DNA from: Candidatus Methanoperedens sp.
Lineage (GTDB): Archaea; Halobacteriota; Methanosarcinia; Methanosarcinales; Methanoperedenaceae
Assembly (NCBI GenBank): GCA_012026795.1
Contig: VEPM01000009.1
Coordinates: 89,778-153,777 of the forward strand
Direction: 5' to 3'
DNA: 64,000 nucleotides
In this document: one piece after another, positions 18,076 to 26,866 of the stretch
Numbering within the stretch: position 1 is the first letter of the stretch
Layout of the letters: each line of letters starts with the position of its first letter
Program-made: the position numbers and the translations under genes
Notes under the pieces: generated by a model
Database searches by the model: none
The model's input: the letters and a program-made list of their open reading frames with translations, nothing else
What the model was told of the DNA's origin: nothing

Positions 18076-19209
18076 TTATGCCCCCAGGGCGCTCATGAAC
18101 CTTTTCTTTATTTCATTAGCAGAAAAGGGAATCTCTTTACATCTGGCATTCACTGGTTTTACGATTACATGAATGAATTGTGCTTTGCGCCTCAGGGCTT
18201 CGCTTAGATCATCCTGGGAATGTGCTTTTACTGTATCATTTACCCCGCTTGCTTTTGCCAGCAGTTCAAGATCGATCAGGCTTTGTGTACATGTCTCCTG
18301 GTTGCCGGTTGAGCCGTATGATGCATTGTCAATAGCAATAACCGTGAGATTGTGCGGTGAATATTCGCCGATGCTGATCAGCGCATTTGGATTCATAAGC
18401 AGGCTGCCGTCCCCGTCAATCACATATACATGCTTCTTTTGAATGATCGCAAGCCCAAGACCTATTGATGAAACAAGCCCCATTGAACCAAGCATGTAAA
18501 AATTGAGTTCCCTGTCCTTTATCTCAAATAATTCCTTTGACGGGATGCCCAGGTTGGCGATGATAATATTATCGTCATTATTTTCACCGATCGTTCCTGC
18601 AATGGTCCTTATCGCTTCGTATCTTGTTAAAACCGGTTTTTGAATGGTTACACTGAATACCAGGTCAATATTCCTGCCGCATATATCCATGGGTTCAGGA
18701 ACATCACTTGTTGAACCCTCCCAGACAGCAGGAGACACCAGAATAACATGCGGATGAAAGTTATCAAAGGATTCTTTGATCGCTTCATCCAATCTCCCGA
18801 TTTCTTTTAGCGATTCTATGATCGTAAACTTCATCCCTGAGGCTGCCAGGATATCAGGCAACCTTCTCCCAAGCTGCCACTGCGCTTCTATCGATTCTTT
18901 ATAAACACCTCGCCAGCTTGCGATTATCGGAAGAGGGATGCTGTATGTAAGATTAAGTGAAAGAAGTGCATTTATCATGTTGCCGATGCCAGTGCTCTGG
19001 ATGACCATGACAGGCCGCCCCCCGCCAAGATAAACGCCTGCGCATATCCCCACACCATTCTCTTCCCGCGTGAGAGGAAGCGTCTTTATGTTCCGGGCAA
19101 CAAGTGGAAGAAGCGCCTTTATCCTGTCACATGGGAGTGTGGCTGCAATATCTACCCTGTTTTGTTTAAGAATATCGACAACTTTCTGTTCCGGGGTATC
19201 TGCATTCAT
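18076..19209 (-). CDS. comDE: Sulfopyruvate decarboxylase, fused ComDE
   Basis: This thiamine-diphosphate enzyme converts sulfopyruvate to sulfoacetaldehyde in coenzyme M synthesis. The N-terminal half is the ComD-like pyrimidine domain (LPCDRIKALLP, then STGIGNMINALLSL) and the C-terminal half is the ComE-like diphosphate domain with the GDG...N motif (YVIDGDGSLLMNPNALISIG, then IDNASYGSTG). The 377 residues correspond to both subunits fused. The gene lies 48 bases downstream of cysteate synthase on the same strand, so two consecutive steps of the pathway are co-transcribed. Confidence 0.92.
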   Translation of the reverse strand: MNADTPEQKVVDILKQNRVDIAATLPCDRIKALLPLVARNIKTLPLTREENGVGICAGVYLGGGRPVMVIQSTGIGNMINALLSLNLTYSIPLPIIASWRGVYKESIEAQWQLGRRLPDILAASGMKFTIIESLKEIGRLDEAIKESFDNFHPHVILVSPAVWEGSTSDVPEPMDICGRNIDLVFSVTIQKPVLTRYEAIRTIAGTIGENNDDNIIIANLGIPSKELFEIKDRELNFYMLGSMGLVSSIGLGLAIIQKKHVYVIDGDGSLLMNPNALISIGEYSPHNLTVIAIDNASYGSTGNQETCTQSLIDLELLAKASGVNDTVKAHSQDDLSEALRRKAQFIHVIVKPVNARCKEIPFSANEIKKRFMSALGA

Positions 19210-19257
19210 TTATATTTATCTGTGTTTTTATATCGGTGCAATTATGTTGATCCAATA

Positions 19258-20568
19258 TTAAATTATCTCTTCCAGGGGAACATTCGCATTCTCAGCATGT
19301 GCAGATGGTTCAATCTTATAAAGATGATGATCCTGCTCAACACGTTTTACTCCGCCGCCAGTGATATTTAATACGATATAATCATCCTTTTTCACTTTTC
19401 CGGCATCTATCGCTTCGATCAATGAGGCAACAGCAACTCCTGCAGGCGGGAAGATATCAATGCCTTCAAGATCTTCAAATAACGTTACACCGTTCTTTGC
19501 GTCGTTGTTGGAGATCGCATACATGCTGCCATTCGTTGCACACAACGCATCATATACGCCTCCAGATGCTGAATATGGTGGTTCCCTGTTGGAAAGGATA
19601 TCTGCATACATCTCATGAATGAGTTTTTTTGGCTCAGGCATATCAATATCTTTTATGATATCGCGCCGCCCTGCTTTCCATGCATTGTACATCGGTACAA
19701 ATGGAAGGTTCTGGGAAAGATGAAGTTCGGGGAGAGCCGTACCAAATCTTCCGTCTTCAAGCAGTCTGAGTGCTGCTTCCCATGCGGCTATTCCTCCTGT
19801 TCCGCTTCCTATTGCCTGGAAATAATGATCCGGAATCCGTTTCATAAAAACCGATGCATCAAGCATCACTGTTCCCATACCATCTCTTCGTGCCACGTTC
19901 CTTGCACCGCCTTCAGCCTGCATACCCGGAGCGGCGGAAAGTCTTTCTGCAAGATGGATGGAATCCGTATAGTCGCAGTTATTACCCATTTGTATAAAAT
20001 GAATTGAATCAGTGGGCTCTTCCGGCAGCCACATTCTTGATATTCCGCTTCCGGGCACCACGATATAAACATTTACTCCAGTCATTGCAGACACGTGGGC
20101 AAAAGCCCGCGCCGTATTCCCGGCAGAAGCAAGGACAAGGGATTTACCTGAGTTCTTGAATTTTGATAGCGTTGGAAAAGCTTCCAGCTCCTTGAAGCTG
20201 CATGTTTTTATGTTTGCTCCCCTTTCAGGCCAGTAGCCGTTGAAACCGATGAAAAGATTCTTCAGGCCAAGATATTGTGCAAGTTCCGTGCTCCTGTATG
20301 TTACCGGGCCCGAATCAGTGGTGATGAGTTCATTAACAGGCAGCCAGTCATGGAATTTTCCTATTCCGGGAGCATCTTTTAATTCAAGTTTTTTGTTCCT
20401 GTAATTTGTGCGCAGGAGGCCATTGTCACAATCACATTTGAGGCGATCGTTAAAATAAGCGGTTTTGCAGCCTGTACATATAAGATCGTACTTCTGGTTC
20501 TCAGGTATTGTGATGGCAGGATTTTTGTCTAAAATGCTCCCACGGCACACGGTTTCACTTATTGTCAT
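19258..20568 (-). CDS. Cysteate synthase
   Basis: This is a PLP enzyme of the threonine-synthase fold that makes cysteate from phosphoserine and sulfite for coenzyme M synthesis in Methanosarcinales-type archaea. A small zinc-ribbon-like start (ICTGC...CDC) is followed by the PLP-lysine segment FNGYWPERGANIKTCSF, the phosphate loop SAGNTARAF and the C-terminal NITGGGVKR. The downstream comDE gene supports the assignment over threonine synthase. I chose ATG 20568: a TATA box at 20591-20598 sits about 26 bases upstream, so the mRNA is probably leaderless. An upstream TTG at 20583 is less likely. Confidence 0.88.
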   Translation of the reverse strand: MTISETVCRGSILDKNPAITIPENQKYDLICTGCKTAYFNDRLKCDCDNGLLRTNYRNKKLELKDAPGIGKFHDWLPVNELITTDSGPVTYRSTELAQYLGLKNLFIGFNGYWPERGANIKTCSFKELEAFPTLSKFKNSGKSLVLASAGNTARAFAHVSAMTGVNVYIVVPGSGISRMWLPEEPTDSIHFIQMGNNCDYTDSIHLAERLSAAPGMQAEGGARNVARRDGMGTVMLDASVFMKRIPDHYFQAIGSGTGGIAAWEAALRLLEDGRFGTALPELHLSQNLPFVPMYNAWKAGRRDIIKDIDMPEPKKLIHEMYADILSNREPPYSASGGVYDALCATNGSMYAISNNDAKNGVTLFEDLEGIDIFPPAGVAVASLIEAIDAGKVKKDDYIVLNITGGGVKRVEQDHHLYKIEPSAHAENANVPLEEII

Positions 20569-20590
20569 AATTAATAGTTTCAATCGATGA

Positions 20591-20598
20591 GTATATAG
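20591..20598 (-). promoter_or_regulatory. TATA box of the coenzyme M operon
   Basis: CTATATAC on the minus strand is centred about 27 bases upstream of ATG 20568, the archaeal spacing for a transcription start on the initiator codon itself. No Shine-Dalgarno sequence lies between, which agrees with a leaderless transcript. Confidence 0.55.
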
Positions 20599-20685
20599 TT
20601 TTATCCATTGGATTCACAGAATTGCCCGTAATGGGACATTATTTTTTATAAAAAATACGATTGTCCAATCATTTATATAACTAAT

Positions 20686-21306
20686 TTATATACTTATACC
20701 AATTATGCCATCTACCATGCCAGAACCACTTAATTTGTAAAAAGGCACTGCGATTACTTTCGGAGATGAAAGTCCAAGAGAATATGTAATATTTTTTAAC
20801 ATATCGGATTTCCCTGCTTCAATGCTCAGGAAAATGAAATCAGCGATCTTTTCAGCATCTTTACTTGAACAGGAACATCCGTTCAGCTTGCCCTTTTTTA
20901 TAACAGCGAACTCAGGCTGGCTCTTTGTGAATTCAAGCCCAAGTTTGCGGATATTTTCCAATGATGTCTCAAATGCAGGGACATAGAATTTTCCAACATG
21001 TTTATCTTCTTTGCCAAAAATATTCATGATAAAACCGGTGATGCTTCCTGCTGCATCCCTTGAACTGATTTTGATATCTGCTTCAAAAACCCAGAAAGGC
21101 AAATATATTTTCCCGGTATCCATATTTTTATTCGGAACCGCAAAATCAATATTCACAGGAACAAGTTCGTCTTTTTCACTGATAAGTTCAAAACCTGAAT
21201 CGCAATTGCCGCAATAATATACCACGTCCCTGGTATCTGCATTTAGAAGCGACCCGCATTTTTTGCATTTTAAAGGTACTAATCTTAATCCTGAATGGTC
21301 AGTCAT
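20686..21306 (-). CDS. Zinc-ribbon protein, last gene of an SPFH/zinc-ribbon operon
   Basis: The product is 206 residues with an N-terminal double-CxxC zinc ribbon (CKKCGSLL...YYCGNC), then a beta-rich domain with the pattern KIYLPFWVFEADI that recurs in its two upstream neighbours (VYFPIWYFKI and IIYYPLWIVRYKF). No clear membrane helix is visible apart from a weak C-terminal segment. GGATGAG lies just before ATG 21306, four bases after the stop of the previous gene. I do not know a characterised homologue; it belongs with the operon's putative membrane-stress role. Confidence 0.75.
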   Translation of the reverse strand: MTDHSGLRLVPLKCKKCGSLLNADTRDVVYYCGNCDSGFELISEKDELVPVNIDFAVPNKNMDTGKIYLPFWVFEADIKISSRDAAGSITGFIMNIFGKEDKHVGKFYVPAFETSLENIRKLGLEFTKSQPEFAVIKKGKLNGCSCSSKDAEKIADFIFLSIEAGKSDMLKNITYSLGLSSPKVIAVPFYKLSGSGMVDGIIGISI

Positions 21307-21310
21307 TATC

Positions 21311-22363
21311 TCATCCCGGTGTATTGTCAAAACCAATTTCTTTTAATGAATTGAAGGTCTCCTGAAGGCCCTTTGCCTTAAATCCTGTTGTCTTTCCTTC
21401 GATCACCTCGCCACCATACCTGAATTTACTGAAACCAAAGATTATCAATGCAATACCTGCTATTGCACCCGCAATTATTAATTCATTTGATTCCTCAGAA
21501 AATAGCCGGAGCGATGTCGTAAGTATGAGGTTCCCTATCATCAGGCTTGCGACGAACATGCTAACCCTGTAAATGGTGCTTCCGGGTGCACGCCCATACA
21601 GAAGCTTGTTGTGAAGCCCATCAATTACAAGCTGGTAATTCCTGTCTTTGAATTTATACCTGACAATCCAGAGAGGATAATAAATAATGGATAATTTTTT
21701 TCCTGTGGAGTGAAGTTTCTGGAAAGTAACTTCATCTATATCCACACTTCTTTTTGCCTGGTTTAACATCCAGTTTTCTGACTCTAAAACGGCATCTGTT
21801 CTTGAATGCATTGGCTCAAACACCATTCCCTGTTTTTCAACTGTTGAGATATCAAAGGGTTCAAGGTTCCCGGAAATCCCTGAATTGTCTATTTCTTCAA
21901 CGCCAAATTCGGAAACATCGCAGGCCGCTTTATTCCAGATATATTCTTTCATGATCATGCGTTCAACCGGCTCTTTTCTTGTAGTAGTGTGCATATTGCC
22001 TTTGTTGTCCCGGTGTGTCTCATGATGTATCTTATTCCCGAAAATCCAGCCGCATACCTGGCCGATGGATCTCCAGAATGGCAGGTGGACAAGGAATATC
22101 TCAGTAAACTCGGCTCCTGTTCTCAGTTTCCTGTCCTTGTCGAATTTACCGAACCAGTTTTTTGCGGCGGCTTTTGTATCAGTTTCACTGACCTTGCTTT
22201 TTACATAATATTGTATCACGCCCTCATCGCCCATTACAAGAAGAGGTATCTCACAATACGTACATTTAAGGACATTATTTCCTTCCCTGAGCTCAACTGT
22301 TCCCCCGCAGCCAGGACACATTAGCCCCTTTATTATTTCATGCTTGCCTGATTCCATTTTCAT
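21311..22363 (-). CDS. Zinc-ribbon membrane protein
   Basis: The product is 350 residues with an N-terminal zinc ribbon (MCPGCGG...CTYC near 15-38), a long soluble middle carrying the shared xYxPLWIVRYKF motif, and two membrane helices in the last third (MFVASLMIGNLILTTSL and IIAGAIAGIALIIFGF). Its ATG overlaps the stop of the preceding gene by 4 bases (ATGA), so translation is coupled. It resembles the 249-residue neighbour and is probably a paralogue. The zinc-ribbon plus helices layout recalls YdjG/YdjH-type partners of an SPFH protein. Confidence 0.75.
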   Translation of the reverse strand: MKMESGKHEIIKGLMCPGCGGTVELREGNNVLKCTYCEIPLLVMGDEGVIQYYVKSKVSETDTKAAAKNWFGKFDKDRKLRTGAEFTEIFLVHLPFWRSIGQVCGWIFGNKIHHETHRDNKGNMHTTTRKEPVERMIMKEYIWNKAACDVSEFGVEEIDNSGISGNLEPFDISTVEKQGMVFEPMHSRTDAVLESENWMLNQAKRSVDIDEVTFQKLHSTGKKLSIIYYPLWIVRYKFKDRNYQLVIDGLHNKLLYGRAPGSTIYRVSMFVASLMIGNLILTTSLRLFSEESNELIIAGAIAGIALIIFGFSKFRYGGEVIEGKTTGFKAKGLQETFNSLKEIGFDNTPG

Positions 22364-23109
22364 ACCCTCTCAGCAACGAATACTGCTGCAATAACAACAA
22401 TTATTGCAGTTATTATGTATGCTCCCAGCACCTGTGGAAAATCCATTGACATACCTTCAAGGAAAAATATTATTGCGGCTCCGCCTCCAACCAGAAAATA
22501 AGGCATCTCCTGTTTGGATGGGTATTCCGAAGCCATGATCTTGCCTGATGAGCCATCCACTATGGCTGTGTATGCATTTTTTTTGTAATTATAATGAAAA
22601 ATATATAGAGGTATATGGACAAGAGCGCTCTGGGTGATATTGGACACATCTACAGCTTCTTTTTTCAGCCATTCCACTGCTGATAAGTATAACACAGTAG
22701 GATCTTTTATGACCGGGTTACCTGCATCTTCCTGTCCATAGAACCTAAAATCTCCTGCAGGAATAACCATTGTTCTTATTCCAGGCAATGGGGCAGGTAA
22801 TGCCGGTTGTATCTTTATTACCTCTTTTTCCCCCTGTTTTATCTTGAAATACCATATCGGAAAATATACATATTCTTTTCCTGATATCGCTGCTTCCTTA
22901 TCCAGACCTTTCACAGTGGAACTTCCCGCCATCCAGCGCCGAAGCGATGCGGCGGCTGCAACCTCGTCAATAGTGGATTTTAGCATATAATGGAATACAA
23001 TTTTGCTTTTATCAATGTAAATGGCAGATGAACAATATTCACACGTTAAAAATGTCTGGCCTTCTATGGCTTTGACATCTGCGCCGCATTGAGGACATTT
23101 TATTTCCAT
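22360..23109 (-). CDS. Zinc-ribbon membrane protein, paralogue of the downstream gene
   Basis: The product is 249 residues: an N-terminal zinc ribbon (CPQCGADV...CEYC, residues 4-29), a middle with EYVYFPIWYFKIKQ and HIPLYIFHYNYKKNAY, and two adjacent C-terminal helices (YFLVGGGAAIIFFLEG and VLGAYIITAIIVVIAAVF). The N-terminus would lie in the cytoplasm. It starts 22 bases after the SPFH gene and overlaps the next gene by 4 bases. Together with the 350-residue and 206-residue proteins it forms a family of three divergent copies in one operon. Confidence 0.75.
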   Translation of the reverse strand: MEIKCPQCGADVKAIEGQTFLTCEYCSSAIYIDKSKIVFHYMLKSTIDEVAAAASLRRWMAGSSTVKGLDKEAAISGKEYVYFPIWYFKIKQGEKEVIKIQPALPAPLPGIRTMVIPAGDFRFYGQEDAGNPVIKDPTVLYLSAVEWLKKEAVDVSNITQSALVHIPLYIFHYNYKKNAYTAIVDGSSGKIMASEYPSKQEMPYFLVGGGAAIIFFLEGMSMDFPQVLGAYIITAIIVVIAAVFVAERV

Positions 23110-23131
23110 TACTGCCTTCCTCCTGCTCTTC

Positions 23132-24310
23132 CTATTCTATCTTTGTGCCGCATGATGGGCAGAACTTAGCCCCTGGTGCAAGCTCGGCGTTGCATTTCGG
23201 ACAATTTGAGATAATTTTATATCCGCAGCCAGGACAGAATTTTGAACCGGCCGGAATATCTGCTTTACATTTCGGGCATGATATGCCTCCTCCGATCTTG
23301 TTTCCGCAATTAGTGCAGAATTTAGAACCTGAAGGTAAGTCAGCGCCGCATGAGGGGCATTTTATTCCATTTGGGCGCGCTTGCTGTTGTTGCGGCTGCA
23401 TAGTTTGCCCCAGCTGGGAAGCCATCATCATTCCCATTCCCATGCCGGCCCCCAGCCCGACACCAGCCCCTGCCCCGGCGCCTGCTGCCCCGCCTTCCTG
23501 TTTTGCAGCATCCCGCATGGCACTTCCAGCCTGGAAAGCAAGAAATGCTTCCTTCTGTCTCTGGTCTGTTAAACCAAGTGCGCCTATGCCAGAGCGCGTA
23601 TCAATGGCTTTCTGGACTTCTTCTGGGAGGTTGATGTTAAGTTCTGCGATACGCATGACCTTTAGCCCGTACTCAGCCACGTTTGTCTCAACCTTTGAAA
23701 GTAGCATCTGTGAGATTTCTTCAAGATATGCAGGTATATCTAAGACTGATAATTGTTTTTTAGACTTGAGCTCACCGAGGGTATCATTGAGCTGCATGAT
23801 TATCTCGCCCTTTAGCCAGCCCACTACCTGGTCGCTGTCGCTAAATCCTTTTGTGCCCACAAACTGGGTAATGAACTGTATGGGGTTAACAACTTTATAA
23901 GCGAACTGCCCGAAAATCCTAAGCCTGACAATCCCGAAATCCTGGTCCCTGAATACCATTGGTTCGGCACTTCCGAATTTACTTCTCAGTTCCCTGCGCT
24001 GGACGTAATATGCTTCAGCTACAGGCTGGGTACCAGTTACTATTCTCTGGAGTTCTGTAAGTACGGGAATATTAAGTGTTGAGAGCCCGAACCTGCCCGG
24101 GCGGTCAAGTACTGTAAGTATTTTCCCATCCCTGAGGAAAACCGCATACTCATCTTCCCTGACAACTACATTATCATTCCAGATAAGGTTCCTTGGTATC
24201 CTGAATATTACATTTTCGCCTTTTGCCGCATCATCCCACATTAAAGTGGTAGAGCCAAGGATACTTCCACCTGAACCCGATGTTGTTGGGGTTTTTTTAT
24301 CAAATAACAT
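23132..24310 (-). CDS. SPFH-domain protein with C-terminal zinc ribbons (YdjI / COG4260-like)
   Basis: This is a stomatin/prohibitin-like protein of 392 residues. The SPFH domain spans about 30-250 and includes DNVVVREDEYAVFLRDGKIL and a helix ending with LNINLPEEVQKAID. A Gly/Ala/Met-rich linker (about 275-305) leads to three short CPxCGA-type zinc ribbons (CPSCGADLPSG, CPKCKADIPAG and CPKCNAELAPG, each followed by KFCxxCG). This is the layout of Bacillus YdjI, which binds the membrane through partner proteins in the pspA-ydjGHI operon. It has no membrane helix of its own, so docking to the neighbouring zinc-ribbon membrane proteins is likely. Confidence 0.88.
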   Translation of the reverse strand: MLFDKKTPTTSGSGGSILGSTTLMWDDAAKGENVIFRIPRNLIWNDNVVVREDEYAVFLRDGKILTVLDRPGRFGLSTLNIPVLTELQRIVTGTQPVAEAYYVQRRELRSKFGSAEPMVFRDQDFGIVRLRIFGQFAYKVVNPIQFITQFVGTKGFSDSDQVVGWLKGEIIMQLNDTLGELKSKKQLSVLDIPAYLEEISQMLLSKVETNVAEYGLKVMRIAELNINLPEEVQKAIDTRSGIGALGLTDQRQKEAFLAFQAGSAMRDAAKQEGGAAGAGAGAGVGLGAGMGMGMMMASQLGQTMQPQQQQARPNGIKCPSCGADLPSGSKFCTNCGNKIGGGISCPKCKADIPAGSKFCPGCGYKIISNCPKCNAELAPGAKFCPSCGTKIE

Positions 24311-24841
24311 CTAACTTACCTCCAGCCCTGTAATTATAGAAATCCTCTTATCGAATATCAAATTAAAATCCTTCAATGCTTTTATTATTTCTTTCATTTT
24401 CTGCCCTGATGTACCATCAGAGCTTATTATGGAACTATTGAGTTCGTCCGCTGTTTTCCCGATAAAATCTATATTTTGAAGAAGAGAAAGGTCCCATTCA
24501 TACATTTTATTGAGTTCTTCTTCTTCTATCCGGATATCTGCTGATACTCCTGAATATCCCTGCTCTGTATGCCGTATCTTATTTTCTATCTGTCTTGATA
24601 ATTTCAATACATCACCTATATCCGAGACGAGCTCAAGTTCCAGGGCTCTTGTCAGCTCTTCCCTGCAATTCTCAAACTTTCTATTTATCTCACCCATACG
24701 CCTGGCAAGCTGTTGTCTTAGCAGGCTATCTGCGGCCCGCAAATCCTCACGCCGGCGGTATCCTTTAAAACCGGGTATGAAAAGCTCGATCTTTTTCAAT
24801 AGTCCCCTATCTGCCTCAACTCGTGTTCGAAGGTCTGTCAT
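24311..24841 (-). CDS. Coiled-coil protein, first gene of the SPFH/zinc-ribbon operon
   Basis: The product is 176 residues, almost entirely helical, with long heptad-like stretches (LLRQQLARRMGEINRKFENC and RQIENKIRHTEQGYSG) and no membrane segment. An N-terminal RTRVEADRGLLKKIELFIPG precedes GYRRREDLRAAD. The stop codon directly abuts the ATG of the SPFH gene. By position it takes the place that PspA has in bacterial pspA-ydjGHI operons, but I see no PspA signature and would not call it PspA. Confidence 0.7.
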   Translation of the reverse strand: MTDLRTRVEADRGLLKKIELFIPGFKGYRRREDLRAADSLLRQQLARRMGEINRKFENCREELTRALELELVSDIGDVLKLSRQIENKIRHTEQGYSGVSADIRIEEEELNKMYEWDLSLLQNIDFIGKTADELNSSIISSDGTSGQKMKEIIKALKDFNLIFDKRISIITGLEVS

Positions 24842-24932
24842 TTTTTCACTCTTTTAAAATTTTATAATGTTTTCCAAAATTTTGACTGTGAATTATTTCA
24901 TTGTAATTAAATGTTTGTGTAATGAAACTTTC

Positions 24933-25892
24933 TCATATAGATGTATCATATAAATGGCATATAACAAAATGTCCTTTCCCGATCTCTTTCATTCCAGGCT
25001 CAATTATATTGCATATATCCAGCTTTTTTTCACAGCGTGTATGAAATCTGCATCCATTCGGCGGGTTTATTGGTGAAGGGACCTCCCCTCTTAAGGTTTT
25101 CCGGTTCTTACTACCCGGGATTGAAGATAATAACGCTACAGTATATGGATGTAGCGGATTCTCAAATAACTCATCTTTACTGGCAAGCTCCACGATCTTT
25201 CCAAGATACATAATTGCCACCCTGTCAGAGATATAGCGGATGACATACAGGTTATGGGCGATGAATAAATACGAAATTTTAAGCTCTTTTTTTAACTCCA
25301 TCAGAAGGTTCAGGATCTGGGCATGTACTGAAACATCAAGAGCGCTTACAGGTTCATCTGCAACTATCAGTCCGGGATTAACTGCAAGGGCTCTTGCAAT
25401 GCCTATTCTTTGCTGCTGGCCCCCGCTCAGTTCATGCGGATATCGTGCGATAAAACCAGGTTCAAGACCAACCTTTATAAGCAACTCTTCAACAATATTT
25501 TCGCGCGTTTCCCTGCTGCCAATATTATGAATTACCAGTGCTTCCTCGATCGAATTCCCAACTGTCATTCTCGGATCAAGACTGGATTTTGGGTCCTGGA
25601 ATATTATCTGGCATTCTTTCCTGAACTCTTTTAACTGATCTGTTTTGAAATTGGCGATATCCCTGCCCCTGAACAATATCTTTCCTGAATCAGGCTCTTC
25701 AAGTCTTAAAATGATTCGTCCTAATGTGGATTTACCGCATCCGGATTCACCTGCAAGGCCAAGTGTCTCGCCTCTTCCAATTGAAAGTGAAACACCATCA
25801 ACTGCTTTAACATCACCTCTTTTCCTTGAAAAAAAACCACGTTTTACAGGATAATATTTCCTTATATTCTCAATTTCAATCAGGTTATTCAT
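24933..25892 (-). CDS. Dipeptide/oligopeptide/nickel ABC transporter ATPase (DppF/OppF type)
   Basis: This is the second ATPase of the importer. Walker A is GESGCGKS (48-55), the signature is LSGGQQQR, Walker B is LIVADEPVSALD, and the C-terminal oligopeptide extension carries HPYTVALLSSIPG and a cluster of cysteines and histidine (CRFHTRCEKKLDIC) typical of OppD/F subunits that may bind an Fe-S cluster. The 319-residue length is normal. The ATG overlaps the preceding ATPase gene by 4 bases. Confidence 0.93.
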   Translation of the reverse strand: MNNLIEIENIRKYYPVKRGFFSRKRGDVKAVDGVSLSIGRGETLGLAGESGCGKSTLGRIILRLEEPDSGKILFRGRDIANFKTDQLKEFRKECQIIFQDPKSSLDPRMTVGNSIEEALVIHNIGSRETRENIVEELLIKVGLEPGFIARYPHELSGGQQQRIGIARALAVNPGLIVADEPVSALDVSVHAQILNLLMELKKELKISYLFIAHNLYVIRYISDRVAIMYLGKIVELASKDELFENPLHPYTVALLSSIPGSKNRKTLRGEVPSPINPPNGCRFHTRCEKKLDICNIIEPGMKEIGKGHFVICHLYDTSI

Positions 25893-26866
25893 GAATATCC
25901 CTCATACAGGAAGCAGCTGACATAATGTGCTTCGTTGATCTGTTTTAACAGGGGTCTCTTTTTCCTGCAAATTTCCATTGCATTAATGCATCGTGGATGA
26001 AAAACGCATCCTTCAGGGAGATTTATTAAATTCGGTATCGTTCCCGGGATTGGAACGATTTCCCCATGATGGGAAGGCAGGCACCCAATTAATCCTTTCG
26101 TATAAGGATGCAACGGATAATCCAATATATCTTCCCTGCTTCCTTTTTCCATAATTCTTCCTGCATACATGACAACTATATTGTCCGCTATTTCGGATAC
26201 CACCGCAAGGTCATGTGTTATGTAAATTATTGACATGAAAAATTTATTGCGAAGCTCTAAAAAAAGGTCAAGGATCTGTGCCTGTACTGTCAGGTCAAGA
26301 GCAGTTGTCGGTTCATCTGCTATCAACACCTCAGGATGGCATGCAAGCGCCATTGCAATAACAACTCTCTGTTTCATCCCGCCTGAGAACTGGTGGGGAT
26401 AATCATGATATCGCTCTTTAGCCATTGGAATTCCTACAAGTTCCAGAAGTTCGATGGTTTTTGATGTAATTTCATTTTGATTGAGTCTTTTATGCGCGGT
26501 TATTGCCTCATCTACCTGGTATCCTATTGTAAAAACAGGATTAAGCGATGAATGCGGGTCCTGGAATATCATAGCAATTTTACTCCCACGAACTCCCTGC
26601 ATTTGTTCAGGGGAAAGCCCAGGAAGATCCCTGCCATCCAGGATAATTCTCCCGCCAATTATTTTCCCGGGACTTTCTATAAGTCGCATGATGGATAATG
26701 CGGTTACGGTTTTTCCTGAACCGGATTCACCAACAATGCACAGGAGTTCTCCTTTCCGCAAGTCAAAGGAAATGTCATCAACTGCCTTTATAGTTCCTTT
26801 TTTTGTAAAAAAATAGGTCTTAAGATTCGAAACTGAGAGGATTGGCTCCATTTTATCCCCCATCAT
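25889..26866 (-). CDS. Dipeptide/oligopeptide/nickel ABC transporter ATPase (DppD/OppD type)
   Basis: This is the first ATPase of the importer, 325 residues. Walker A GESGSGKT (46-53), signature FSGGMKQR and Walker B LIADEPTTALD are intact. The C-terminal extension has HPYTKGLIGCLPSH and CVFHPRCINAMEIC. The start overlaps the upstream permease gene by 4 bases; ATGs at codons 2 and 6 are alternatives. It pairs with the next gene as the usual heterodimer. Confidence 0.93.
   Translation of the reverse strand: MMGDKMEPILSVSNLKTYFFTKKGTIKAVDDISFDLRKGELLCIVGESGSGKTVTALSIMRLIESPGKIIGGRIILDGRDLPGLSPEQMQGVRGSKIAMIFQDPHSSLNPVFTIGYQVDEAITAHKRLNQNEITSKTIELLELVGIPMAKERYHDYPHQFSGGMKQRVVIAMALACHPEVLIADEPTTALDLTVQAQILDLFLELRNKFFMSIIYITHDLAVVSEIADNIVVMYAGRIMEKGSREDILDYPLHPYTKGLIGCLPSHHGEIVPIPGTIPNLINLPEGCVFHPRCINAMEICRKKRPLLKQINEAHYVSCFLYEGYS

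Noticed and set aside
20574..20590. GATTGAAAC upstream of cysteate synthase
   Set aside because: It is a single short match to a repeat end, in a promoter unrelated to CRISPR; chance is likely.
23145..23900. 251-codon plus-strand frame opposite the SPFH gene
   Set aside because: The SPFH gene on the minus strand has clear domains and operon spacing; the plus frame is Pro/Ala-rich shadow of its zinc-ribbon and Gly/Ala linker codons.
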